Of a stretch of 33,952 bases of DNA, positions 7,514-15,696 are shown one piece after another (the stretch's first letter is position 1; every line of letters starts with the position of its first letter). A program made the translations under genes and the position numbers. This stretch comes from Paludibacter sp. 47-17 (lineage in GTDB: Bacteria; Bacteroidota; Bacteroidia; Bacteroidales; Paludibacteraceae): positions 1-33,952 of the forward strand of contig MKVT01000037.1 of NCBI GenBank assembly GCA_001898935.1, given 5' to 3'. The notes below the pieces were generated by a model. That model was not told the DNA's origin, searched no databases, and saw nothing but the letters and a program-made list of their open reading frames with translations.

Positions 7514-10500
7514 AATCTGCAATTTTAGCTTGTTGTTTCTCTTTTTTTCGGATAACACCTTCTCTCCACCAACACTGCAGGATGGGCACGATGAACATGG
7601 TCATCATTTGAATGACCATTCCGCCAAAAGTAGGGATTGACATGGGTACCATGATCTCTGAACCCTTGCCGGTGGAAGTGAGCACCGGAAGAAGTGCGAT
7701 CAAAGTAGTAGCTGTGGTCATTACTGCAGGTCGTACTCTTTTTTTACCGGCATAAACAACCGTTTCCCTCACTTCTTCCCTTGTCTGTGGATCTTTCTCC
7801 AGAAAGGCGTCATGAATATAGGTTCCCATCAGTACTCCATCGTCGGTAGCAATACCGAAGAGCGCTATAAATCCAACCCATACGGCAATGCTCAGATTAA
7901 TAGGTTGCATGTTGAACATGTCACGGATATTCATTCCTCCGATATCAAAATTCATAAACCATGGTTCACCGTAAAGCCACAAGAGGATGAAGCCACCAGC
8001 CAACGCCACAAATATTCCCGAAAAGTGAATTAATGAGGCCGTGATTGTTTTAAACTGGAAATATAGAATGAGCAGGATAACAAGAAGACTAATGGGTATG
8101 ATAATAGCCAGCCGCTGAGCTGCACGGGCTTGTTGTTCATAATTTCCGGCGAAAGTAAAGGAAACTCCTTTTGGTAATTGCATTTCACCGGTTCTTATTT
8201 TTTCATCAAGTACCTTCTGGGCATCATGAACCACATCTACTTCCGCTTTGCCTTCTACCTTATCGAAGATAACATATCCAATCAGGAAGGTATTCTCACT
8301 TTGAATCATCTGCGCTCCCCGTTTATAGGTTATGTCTGTTACATCGCCCAATGGAATCTGCGCCCCCGTGGCAGTAGGCACGATGAGACGTGCCAATTCA
8401 TCCGGATTCTCTCTTAACTCACGCGGATAACGCAGTCGTACCGGAAAACGTTCGCGATCTTCCACTGTGGTGGTCAGGGACATTCCGCCAACAGCTGCAC
8501 TGATGATCTCTTGCAGGTCGGCTACAGTAATACCGTAGCGGGCCATCTCTTGCCGGTTTAAGCTGATTTCGATGTAGGGAGCTCCCACCGCCCGATCGTA
8601 AAACACGGTGGATGGAAGCACTGAAGGAACATCTTTCAAAGCAGTTTCAATTGCCTTACCACCTTGTTCTATCGACTCCAGGTCGGGTCCGGATACTTTT
8701 ACTCCCATCGGAGCGCGCATGCCGGTAGAAAGCATCACTGTCCTTGCAGCTATGGGCATTAATTTGGGTGCTGATGTAAGTCCGGGTAAATGCGATACAT
8801 TGATGATCTCCTGCCATATATCGTCTTCATTCTTTATTTCCGGGCGCCATTGTCTGAAGTATTTACCACGTCTGTCGTGAACGAGACTATCTTCAGGTAT
8901 CAATCGGAAACCCCCTTCCGGATTATATGTACTGTTGTTGGTCAGAATAAATTCACCTTGCCTGTTTACTTTGAAACGTTTTCGGTTGCCGTCCTGATCC
9001 AGAATATATTCCGGGCGGTAGGTGATTGTATTTTCAAACATTTGAGTCGGTGCCGGGTCGAGAGCCGAATTGACACGTCCCCATTTACCGACGGCCATTT
9101 CCACCTCCGGAATATTACTGATCCTTTTATCCAGTATTTCAATGTAATCCATATTCTGTTCTATCCCGGTATGAGGCATACTCGTGGGCATGAGTAGAAA
9201 AGAACCTTCGTTCAAAGTGGGCATAAACTCCTGACCGACTCCTGGAAACCGGTTGCTTGCAGTTTGCCACAATCCTGTCTGTCGGAATGATTTCCATCCA
9301 ACAGTTTCGAAACCATTTGCCACAAGGCCAAATGTTTTGTCAAATCCTTGCCAGATAACAATGCCGAACAGAATTGTCAAGATGGGAATGGTCATAAATT
9401 TCCATCTGTTTGCAAGGCTCCACCGGAGTATTGGTTCATAATAGATTACCATCGACCACAGTGCTCCCAGGATAACAGCAATTATTAAAATAACAAAGAG
9501 AAAATTCCGTGGTGTTCCGGCCTGAGTGCCCATGGGCAGCCAGTCCATTGCAAGAAGATATGCTACCGCAAACAATACAATTCCTAAATTGATATAAGTG
9601 GGTATTTTTGAGTTCTTCCACTTATACGAGAAAAGGTTATTCAGGCCTAATAACGCCAGTGAGAATAATAGATAGTACCCTGTAATTATGGCGAGTGCGA
9701 TACTCGCTGCAATCAATATGATATTTGATATTTTTCGAACCTGTTTTGATGTAATCCTTATCGAGAAGAAATAATACATCAATGTAGGTATCACCATGAT
9801 ACCGAGCATGTATGCACTAACGAGTGCGAATGTCTTGGTGAATGCCAAAGGAACAAAAAGTTTTCCTTCTTGTGCTTCCAGCATGAAAACCGGAATAAAA
9901 CTTACGATAGTGGTAAGTTGTCCGGTAAGAACTGCTCCGGACACTTCTTTTACACTATTGTAAATTAAATTTGCAAAAGGTTTGCCTTTTCGAATACCTT
10001 TATTCTCTTCCATATCCATGTGTCTGAGCGTGTTCTCGACAAATACCACTCCCACATCAACCATGATTCCGATTGCGATTGCAATACCCGATAGTGCTAC
10101 TATGTTGGCTTGTATTCCCGCATATTTCATTATGATAAAAGTGGCCAGTACTCCCACAGGTAAAATGCTGGAAATAACAACCGAAGCCCTGAGGTTTAAA
10201 ACCAAAACAATTACAACAATGATGGCGATAAGCGTTTCATGTGTAAGCGAAGTCTCCAGGGTACCTATCGTTTCGTGAATCAGTGCAGTTCTGTCGTAAA
10301 AAGGAACAACCGTCACTTTAGAAACAGATCCGTCCGCAAGCGTCTTTTGCGGCAATCCTGCATCCATCTCTTTGATCTTCTCCTTCACGTTGTCGATAAC
10401 CTGAAGCGGGTTGGAACCATGGCGTGCCACCACTACGCCACCCACGGCTTCTACTCCTTCCTTGTCGAGGCCACCCCGCCGGGTTGCCGGACCAAGGGTC

Positions 10501-11345
10501 ACGAATGCCAAATCTTTAATTTTTACCGGAATACCATCTCTTACGGTAACCACTGCTTCTTCCAGGTCGGATACTTTTTTTATGTAACCAAGTCCGCGAA
10601 CAAGGTATTCCGCTTTATTGATTTCAACAGTTTCGGCACCGATATCGAGATTGCTCTTCTGTATGGCGTTCATTACATCCATAATAGTGAGGTTGTATGC
10701 GCGCAGAGAATTGGGATTTACATCTACCTGGTACTCTTTCACGAAACCACCCACCGAAGCCACCTCAGCCACTCCTTCTGCCGACATTAACGAGTATCTG
10801 ATATAGAAATCCTGCACTGTCCTCAATTCATCCGGATCCCAGCCGCCGGAAGGTTTACCTGTTTCAGGGTTTCTCCCTTCCAGGGTGTACCAGAAGATTT
10901 GTCCCAAAGCAGTTGCGTCCGGCCCGAGACTCGGTTGTACGCCCTGAGGCAATGTTCCGGGAGGCAATGAGTTCAGTTTTTCCAGAATGCGCGAGCGACT
11001 CCAGTAAAATTCAATATCTTCTTCGAAAATGATGTAGATAAACGACATCCCAAACATGGATGTGCTTCGGATGGTTTTAACCCCGGGGACACCCAGTAAT
11101 GAAGTAGTCAGCGGGTAGGTAATCTGCTCTTGAATATCCTGGGGAGAACGCCCCATCCATTCTGTCGCAACAATCTGCTGATTGTCACTCAGATCGGGGA
11201 TTGCATCTACAGGAACCGGATCCTTCGGCAGCATACTGCCCCAGTTAAAAGGTGTAACTGATATTCCCCAAACTATAATAGTTATTAATAACAGGATAGT
11301 AATAAACCGGTTGTCAAGAAAATACTTTACGATTTTGTTGATCAT
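7500..11345 (-). CDS. cusA: CusA/CzcA-type heavy-metal RND efflux pump, enlarged
   Basis: Proton-driven inner-membrane RND pump. TM4 carries the proton-relay motif GIAIAIGIMVDVGVVFVEN (Asp430). The segment after PGLTSAPKLMPI contains MLSTGMRAPMGVKV, lining up with the methionine-bearing substrate region of CusA (here Met871), which favours Cu(I)/Ag(I) over divalent metals. The protein is 1281 residues, roughly 230 longer than typical CusA or CzcA. Extra sequence falls in two places. Residues about 538-635 hold several additional hydrophobic segments between TM6 and TM7, and residues about 770-840 add a hydrophilic block to the periplasmic porter region. It begins 175 bp downstream of the HYC_CC_PP-like gene and overlaps the channel gene by 14 bp. 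Confidence 0.95.
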   Translation of the reverse strand: MINKIVKYFLDNRFITILLLITIIVWGISVTPFNWGSMLPKDPVPVDAIPDLSDNQQIVATEWMGRSPQDIQEQITYPLTTSLLGVPGVKTIRSTSMFGMSFIYIIFEEDIEFYWSRSRILEKLNSLPPGTLPQGVQPSLGPDATALGQIFWYTLEGRNPETGKPSGGWDPDELRTVQDFYIRYSLMSAEGVAEVASVGGFVKEYQVDVNPNSLRAYNLTIMDVMNAIQKSNLDIGAETVEINKAEYLVRGLGYIKKVSDLEEAVVTVRDGIPVKIKDLAFVTLGPATRRGGLDKEGVEAVGGVVVARHGSNPLQVIDNVKEKIKEMDAGLPQKTLADGSVSKVTVVPFYDRTALIHETIGTLETSLTHETLIAIIVVIVLVLNLRASVVISSILPVGVLATFIIMKYAGIQANIVALSGIAIAIGIMVDVGVVFVENTLRHMDMEENKGIRKGKPFANLIYNSVKEVSGAVLTGQLTTIVSFIPVFMLEAQEGKLFVPLAFTKTFALVSAYMLGIMVIPTLMYYFFSIRITSKQVRKISNIILIAASIALAIITGYYLLFSLALLGLNNLFSYKWKNSKIPTYINLGIVLFAVAYLLAMDWLPMGTQAGTPRNFLFVILIIAVILGALWSMVIYYEPILRWSLANRWKFMTIPILTILFGIVIWQGFDKTFGLVANGFETVGWKSFRQTGLWQTASNRFPGVGQEFMPTLNEGSFLLMPTSMPHTGIEQNMDYIEILDKRISNIPEVEMAVGKWGRVNSALDPAPTQMFENTITYRPEYILDQDGNRKRFKVNRQGEFILTNNSTYNPEGGFRLIPEDSLVHDRRGKYFRQWRPEIKNEDDIWQEIINVSHLPGLTSAPKLMPIAARTVMLSTGMRAPMGVKVSGPDLESIEQGGKAIETALKDVPSVLPSTVFYDRAVGAPYIEISLNRQEMARYGITVADLQEIISAAVGGMSLTTTVEDRERFPVRLRYPRELRENPDELARLIVPTATGAQIPLGDVTDITYKRGAQMIQSENTFLIGYVIFDKVEGKAEVDVVHDAQKVLDEKIRTGEMQLPKGVSFTFAGNYEQQARAAQRLAIIIPISLLVILLILYFQFKTITASLIHFSGIFVALAGGFILLWLYGEPWFMNFDIGGMNIRDMFNMQPINLSIAVWVGFIALFGIATDDGVLMGTYIHDAFLEKDPQTREEVRETVVYAGKKRVRPAVMTTATTLIALLPVLTSTGKGSEIMVPMSIPTFGGMVIQMMTMFIVPILQCWWREGVIRKKEKQQAKIADYETI

Positions 11346-11520
11346 AGAATATATTAATTGAATAAGTTTGCTATAATTGGTTAAGTTTCTTATTTAAAAC
11401 ACCAATGAGTATAAAGTGTTTATGTCTGTATAAATAATTGAATACAGGGCGGTATGGTGCATACAGATCTTCAGGTAAACATACATGTTACCTTTCACTG
11501 AATACAATATTCATTGAGAA

Positions 11521-11994
11521 TCAAATACGGTAGATGCAGATGTAGGTCAGCAGACTTACATCTTGCAGGAAAAGTCCCTTGGATGGGAAATCTTTTAAAA
11601 AGGATAAAGTGTTTGTTTCGGGTTCCGATAATTTGAACAGGGGAATCAACAACGCTGCAGCCTCGTAAGAAATAGATGCAGTACGGGAAACAGATTGTTC
11701 GGTTTTGGTCTGATAATCATCGGTACCGGGTTTCAACAGTTGGGTATCACAGCATGATGCATGAGTATCATCCAGGGTGACACGGTGATCGGCCTCTCCT
11801 TTCGGGAGATGGCCTTGTAAGGGGTCTTTGTTTTCCTTAGCGGCATTATTCTCGCAGCATACTCCGGAATTTCCGGTGCCTTGCAGCAGGGAGAATGAAT
11901 AAAGCTTATCTCCACAAAAATGCATCGCCAGTACGGGTTGCACGGCGGACATCAACATAAAGAGAAGCAATAATATGGCAGTAAATCTTTTCAT
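11521..11994 (-). CDS. HYC_CC_PP-type secreted small protein, first gene of the copper cluster
   Basis: A 157-residue protein with a clear N-terminal signal sequence (MKRFTAILLLLFMLMSAVQP). The mature part starts near MHFCGDKLYSFSLL and has Cys pairs at GVCCENN and ASCCDTQ, the pattern of the Bacteroidota HYC_CC_PP family. Genes of this family are often found beside metal-efflux genes. The His/Cys arrangement suggests periplasmic metal binding or sensing, but no biochemical role is established to my knowledge. It is probably the first gene of the efflux operon. An IS3 element begins about 70 bp upstream of its start. Confidence 0.8.
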   Translation of the reverse strand: MKRFTAILLLLFMLMSAVQPVLAMHFCGDKLYSFSLLQGTGNSGVCCENNAAKENKDPLQGHLPKGEADHRVTLDDTHASCCDTQLLKPGTDDYQTKTEQSVSRTASISYEAAALLIPLFKLSEPETNTLSFLKDFPSKGLFLQDVSLLTYICIYRI

Positions 11995-12044
11995 TCTTTT
12001 TTCTGATAGCTAACCTGTAAAACAAAAATCAGAGGGTTTGGTTG

Positions 12045-12052
12045 CAAAAGTA
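12045..12052 (-). promoter_or_regulatory. possible -7 box of the copper operon, cut off from its -33 by the IS
   Basis: The minus strand reads TACTTTTG (plus 12052-12045), a match to the Bacteroidota -7 consensus TAnnTTTG about 50 bp before the start codon at 11994. A -33 TTTG would fall at about 12072-12075, which is inside the IS3 terminal repeat, and no TTTG is there. The box rests on consensus matching only. Confidence 0.35.
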
Positions 12053-12106
12053 ACAGTTATTTTTGTATTAGCCCGTAATAACCGAGCACTTTAATTGTAT
12101 TTAATT

Positions 12107-13210
12107 TTATTTATTACTTTTGTATCGGACAAGCTGATCCGATGGTGATATATTATACCGAAGGATTTCTAAGGGGTTATTACTAATTGTAGTTACCCCT
12201 TTTATAATATCCTGTTTATCACTTTCATTTCTTCGTGGCATTGAGCCACTTGAAATGAGGACAAGCTGAACCTCAGGATCCTTATTGCCCGATGGTATAT
12301 CATCTTTTTCTTTTCGCTGGCTTTCGGCGTACTTTTCCCTGTATTCTACAGGAGAACAGTAATCCGGTCTATGAAATATCCACTCCGTGTTGTAGTCATT
12401 AATAAATTGATTAATACTGTTATAAGCTTCCTCAAAGGAAGAAAATGTTTCTATTTGCAACACCTGTTCTTCCAGGGTGCGATGAAACCGCTCTATTATC
12501 CCGTTGCATTGTGGAGATCGTACAAACGCTTTGGACATCTCCAGTCCCAGGAATTTCATTTCATTCATAAAATCAGCAGAGTCATATTGTGTTCCATGAT
12601 CGCTTCTGAGCTGCAAATTTATTCCTTTGCAAACATTCTTCTCTATAGATCCAAAAGTCTTGCGTACAGCAGCCCTGACAGGCTCCATTGCCGCAAAACG
12701 ATTGCCTTTCTTTGCAATATGCCACGAGATAATCTCATCATTAAAATGATCTATCACACCAAAGAACCAATGCCAGCCCAATCCCTCAATCCAAAACTTT
12801 TTCCCATCCGTGGCCCACATTAAAGTGGGCGCGTCAGTGGTTATGGTTCCGTCATGCTCACGTTTATTAGCCTTCCGGGGTCTCCTGTTAGGGCTGAGCA
12901 GGTTGTTCTCACGCATGATGCGGTTGACACGCGCCTTGCCGGCCACCAAGGCATTTACCTTCCTTTTTGCCATTCGTTTCTTAACTTTTATATAACCCTC
13001 AGAGTTGAACTTGCTGTTCTTAATTTCTTTCTTTATCTCCTGCAAAACCTCTTCATCACCATGTTTGGGTTTCCTGCCACGCCTGCCTGTCCCGGGAGTA
13101 GGGTTTTCATACCAGGTACTGCTGCTGTAATCAACAACTTTAAAGATCAAACGCTTCGGATAAGGCTTTCCTGTTAGTGAATAACGTTCATTTATTAAAA
13201 TGGAAATCAT
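12107..13210 (-). CDS. IS3-family transposase OrfB (DDE)
   Basis: A 367-residue integrase-core transposase. The HTH_21-like N-terminal region (VNRIMRENNLLSPNRRPRK) is followed by a DDE catalytic domain with Asp135 (ATDGKKF), Asp204 (RSDHGTQY) and Glu240 (NGIIERFHRTLEE), the D-35-E spacing of the family. The conserved YNTEWIFHRPDYCSPVEY follows. The C-terminus extends about 70 residues past the usual end. The ATG overlaps the orfA stop as ATGA. A -1 frameshift upstream would yield the OrfAB fusion, which is the active transposase in this family. Confidence 0.93.
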   Translation of the reverse strand: MISILINERYSLTGKPYPKRLIFKVVDYSSSTWYENPTPGTGRRGRKPKHGDEEVLQEIKKEIKNSKFNSEGYIKVKKRMAKRKVNALVAGKARVNRIMRENNLLSPNRRPRKANKREHDGTITTDAPTLMWATDGKKFWIEGLGWHWFFGVIDHFNDEIISWHIAKKGNRFAAMEPVRAAVRKTFGSIEKNVCKGINLQLRSDHGTQYDSADFMNEMKFLGLEMSKAFVRSPQCNGIIERFHRTLEEQVLQIETFSSFEEAYNSINQFINDYNTEWIFHRPDYCSPVEYREKYAESQRKEKDDIPSGNKDPEVQLVLISSGSMPRRNESDKQDIIKGVTTISNNPLEILRYNISPSDQLVRYKSNK

Positions 13211-13488
13211 CTCCTTTTTAGTTTTGCGGCTAATTCGTTCTTTTTTTTTGTGAGTTCAAGCTCCATCTGCAATTGTCCGATCTTACGCTCGGCAGCAATG
13301 AGCTTTGAATCATCAGGTTTACGCTTAAACCCGTCAGATCCACTCTCGATAAATTGATCCCGCCAATGATGTATGTCGGCAAGGGTGACTCCGTATTCAC
13401 GGCTAATTAACTCAGGATCCTCTCCACGTAACAAGGATAAAACTATTTCAACCTTGATTTTTGATGTAATATTCTTTCTCTTTTCCAT
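13207..13488 (-). CDS. IS3-family transposase OrfA (helix-turn-helix)
   Basis: A 93-residue protein with a helix-turn-helix (VEIVLSLLRGEDPELISREYGVT, then DIHHWRDQF) that recognises the element ends. A C-terminal heptad-like segment (AERKIGQLQMELELTKKKNE) may dimerise. Near its end the transcript contains nine A residues then G (plus 13249-13240). In frame this gives A AAA AAG, the classic IS3 slippery heptamer. A -1 shift there reads KKKERISRKTKKE directly into the OrfB frame. Confidence 0.9.
   Translation of the reverse strand: MEKRKNITSKIKVEIVLSLLRGEDPELISREYGVTLADIHHWRDQFIESGSDGFKRKPDDSKLIAAERKIGQLQMELELTKKKNELAAKLKRR
13240..13250 (-). promoter_or_regulatory. A9G slippery site for -1 ribosomal frameshifting (OrfA-OrfB)
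   Basis: On the coding strand a C is followed by nine A and then G. The OrfA codons are ACA AAA AAA AAG. A -1 slip at A AAA AAG enters the orfB frame, which stays open through the OrfB ATG. An AAGGAG sequence directly precedes that ATG and could stimulate slipping or allow re-initiation. Confidence 0.75.
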
Positions 13489-13543
13489 AGCAGTTGTAAA
13501 AATAACTTTTATTTTTTACTGCTCGGTTTATTTGAGGGCTAAT

Positions 13544-13867
13544 ATAGAAGAAGAAAATGAACTTAGACAAGCAGAAAAACAGAAAACATATTTTGAACAT
13601 TTAGACAGAAACCAAAAACAAAAAGAATTGCGAGAGAAGTTCTTAAGTGATTTCTCCAAATTAAGTTTGGTTGACAAGATTATTGCAATTATAACAGACA
13701 CAAAACCCTTACATTATTATCCGACTGATATAGCAGACATTAATATTGATACTTTGAAATCACTGAGTTCTGAACAGCGAACTGGACTTTATAAAATAAT
13801 AAAAAAGTATAGAATGACTGAGTGGCATGTCACGAAAGAACGAATACAACAACTTGACAGAAAATAG
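13544..13867 (+). pseudogene. 5'-truncated gene cut by the IS3 element
   Basis: An open frame enters directly from the IS3 right end. About 107 residues beyond the IS are charged, helical and AT-rich in codon use, ending in WHVTKERIQQLDRK. Any start codon for this frame would lie inside IS DNA, so the original 5' end has been lost. The early part (EEENELRQAEKQKTYFEHLDRNQKQKELREKF) looks like a coiled coil. I do not recognise the family. The missing 5' end is not found on the other side of the IS. Confidence 0.6.
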
Positions 13868-13894
13868 AAATACCACCCCTAATCGAGTGGACTG

Positions 13895-13919
13895 CCCTGC
13901 CGGTAGTTAACCGACAGGG
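13895..13919. terminator. possible terminator hairpin after the truncated gene
   Basis: CCCTGCCGGT (13895-13904) and ACCGACAGGG (13910-13919) pair over 10 bp with one mismatch and a 5-nt loop, about 28 bp past the stop codon at 13867. No T-run follows on the plus strand, so the terminator role is uncertain. Confidence 0.35.
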
Positions 13920-13927
13920 AGAGCCCC

Positions 13928-14095
13928 TCACCACAAGACACTCGCAACCACAGGCACCGCATGACACCTGCACTGTGGATGCCAACCGATGAATCGAAAA
14001 GTCTTCGGATATCTTCCTTTCTTTGACTTACACACTGAACAGTTGAAGAAACGATTTGATCGGATGATTTCAATTCCGGAAATAATCAATACAAC
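13928..14095 (-). pseudogene. remnant copy of the 3' end of the phage minor head gene
   Basis: The minus strand encodes GIEIIRSNRFFNC, then YPKTFRFIGWHPQCRCHA and PVVAS before a stop. This corresponds to the C-terminal part of the head protein encoded at 15697-16590. At DNA level 13941-14079 aligns without gaps to 15713-15851 with about 21 differences in 139 positions (roughly 85% by hand count). There is no start codon, and a stop lies just upstream in frame. Both copies lose similarity within about three codons after VAS, so they share one break point. Confidence 0.85.
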
Positions 14096-14140
14096 TGGTG
14101 AAAATCATTTAACTTTGTACTTCACTTAAAACAATTGCAA

Positions 14141-14455
14141 ATGCACAGGCCAATCATAGTCCAACAAATTCAATCAGCTTTACACGAGTTGATTCCTGAT
14201 GGGAAAGTAATACTTTTTGGCAGTGAAGCTCGTGGTGATGCCAGACCTGATAGTGATATTGATTTGTTGATTCTCATAGAAGGAGAAACTGTTCCTGTTG
14301 AGCAAGAAAAAGAGATTATTGGAGTTCTAAGTGACTTAACCGTCCAAACAGGAATTATAATTAGCTCGATAATTCTACCTCGTCATAAGTGGGAAAACAG
14401 GGATATCAAATCTCCTTTCTATTTCACTGTAATGAATGAGGGGATTGAATTGTAG
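14141..14455 (+). CDS. MNT-type nucleotidyltransferase, orphan
   Basis: A 104-residue minimal nucleotidyltransferase. The signature GSEARGDARPDSDIDLLI gives the GS motif and the DxD metal-binding pair. ATG 14141 is preferred over the in-frame TTG six bases upstream. In known HEPN-MNT pairs such as HepT-MntA, the MNT protein is the antitoxin and AMPylates the HEPN RNase. No HEPN gene with its RxxxxH motif is visible immediately up- or downstream. It may be an orphan antitoxin left after recombination, or may act alone. It lies between the two head-gene copies and is transcribed opposite to the phage late genes. Confidence 0.8.
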   Translation: MHRPIIVQQIQSALHELIPDGKVILFGSEARGDARPDSDIDLLILIEGETVPVEQEKEIIGVLSDLTVQTGIIISSIILPRHKWENRDIKSPFYFTVMNEGIEL

Positions 14456-14550
14456 GCAATCCCAACGTAATAACTTTTTAGATGGTTATTGTCTGATTCT
14501 AATACTCAACGATAACAACACAAAGAACCTTGAAATTTATTTTATATTTC

Positions 14551-14582
14551 TTTGTCGTTTTTAAATATTTGTTTTATATTTG
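14551..14582 (+). promoter_or_regulatory. Bacteroidota-type promoter for the lipoprotein gene
   Basis: TTTG at 14551-14554 and TATATTTG at 14575-14582 are separated by 20 bp, an excellent match to the primary sigma consensus TTTG-N19-21-TAnnTTTG. Transcription would start near 14589, giving a leader of about 55 nt before the ATG at 14645. Confidence 0.7.
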
Positions 14583-14644
14583 TGCTTATAATTTAGTTTT
14601 CGACAACACATAATCCTAACAAAACAATTTAATAGCAAATTAGT

Positions 14645-15634
14645 ATGAAAAATTCATTCAAAGCAATCTTAACAGTAATAATTGTTTCCTCTTTTATCGG
14701 ATGTAGCTCAAATTTAAGAACAGCTAATGGAGGTTATAGTGATTTAAGTTTAACACGTGATTCTGAAGGATACACTATCAAAAGAATTCCGGAGATAAGC
14801 AGAACGGGAACCGCATTTTGGGGAATTCCTAAAAAACAAATTAAAGAGCAAGATGGAATTATTTTTAGATTTAACGGGATTACTCTCAATCGTTCAAAAA
14901 GGTTTTTACCAACTCTAACTCTCATTGGCATGACTGCTGTAGGAGCTGTTGGACTTCCAATTCTTTCATTCAGAGAAGACGAAATCGCACTCTATGCAAT
15001 TGGTGCTGTTGCATCTTTACCAATTGCTGGAACAATAAATAACATCATCTGGTCAAATTCTGCTTACCAATATGCAGCATATAATATCAACCACAAATTA
15101 ATTACTGAAAATCCTGAAATTGATGTTTTTCTGAATCCGAAATATGAGATTAAAAGACGCAATAGCTTATGGAAGCAAGAAACTACCATTAAGCTTAATG
15201 TTTTGGGTGCTAAAATAATTGAAGATAACATAGTCAACAGTAAAAGTAATCAAAATCATACCTATGTTAAAGAAGAATCAGTCACTCTTGAGCAATCACA
15301 AACAGAAGAGGTTACAATAACTCAAAATGTACATGTGAACCAAAACGTGCCAGTTCAACCACCAACGACTATTACAATACCAGAAAGTAAATCTACGACT
15401 ACAGCCAAATCGACCGAAATCATATCAATTGCAGATGACAAGGGATTTAAAATTGGGGATATTGTAACTTTTAATGAAACTATCGTAAATAGGGGAATCA
15501 CAATGGATCTGACCATCCGAAATGGTGAGATAATTGCAATTAAAAACAACAAATATACTATTAGCTATGAATTTGATAACAGAAAGAAAAAAACCACAAA
15601 AGCATATTCTGAAATAACAAAGACTGCCCAATAA
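14645..15634 (+). CDS. uncharacterised lipoprotein with membrane-spanning centre
   Basis: A 329-residue protein beginning with a lipoprotein signal (VIIVSSFIGC, Cys20). Two hydrophobic segments lie at about 97-111 (LTLIGMTAVGAVGLPIL) and 120-136 (IGAVASLPIAGTINNI). A Gln/Val/Thr/Pro-rich linker covers about 215-255. A C-terminal small beta domain (GFKIGDIVTFNETIV, then NKYTISYEF) resembles an SH3-like or KOW-like barrel. I do not recognise a family. It has its own promoter, AT-rich codon use and orientation opposite to the phage genes, so it is probably a cargo gene acting at the envelope. A role such as superinfection exclusion would be speculation. Confidence 0.75.
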   Translation: MKNSFKAILTVIIVSSFIGCSSNLRTANGGYSDLSLTRDSEGYTIKRIPEISRTGTAFWGIPKKQIKEQDGIIFRFNGITLNRSKRFLPTLTLIGMTAVGAVGLPILSFREDEIALYAIGAVASLPIAGTINNIIWSNSAYQYAAYNINHKLITENPEIDVFLNPKYEIKRRNSLWKQETTIKLNVLGAKIIEDNIVNSKSNQNHTYVKEESVTLEQSQTEEVTITQNVHVNQNVPVQPPTTITIPESKSTTTAKSTEIISIADDKGFKIGDIVTFNETIVNRGITMDLTIRNGEIIAIKNNKYTISYEFDNRKKKTTKAYSEITKTAQ

Positions 15635-15696
15635 ACTTGTTGTTTCAAATGTGTATAAGTTGTAGTAAAATTGATTGTGTTTGCTCCTACAAACAG

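Larger units (their letters stand above)
12066..13544 (-). mobile_element. IS3-family insertion sequence, apparently intact
   Basis: A two-gene IS3-family element of about 1.48 kb. Terminal inverted repeats are visible: TATTAGCCC near 12066-12074 and its complement GGGCTAATA at 13536-13544. A shared inner CCGAGCA lies at 12082-12088 and, inverted, at 13518-13524, giving roughly 25 bp of imperfect repeat. I cannot find a clear 3-5 bp target duplication. The flanks are unrelated: the promoter side of a metal-resistance gene on the left and a 5'-truncated gene on the right. The element therefore either mediated a deletion or arrived before one. Confidence 0.85.

Noticed and set aside
12060-13550. 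A defined target-site duplication for the IS3 element
   Set aside because: Trying several possible ends gave no matching 3-5 bp direct repeats, so no duplication is claimed.
13879-14073. A 64-residue minus-strand protein as a separate gene
   Set aside because: It is in the wrong frame of the head-gene remnant. The adjacent frame aligns with the resident head protein.
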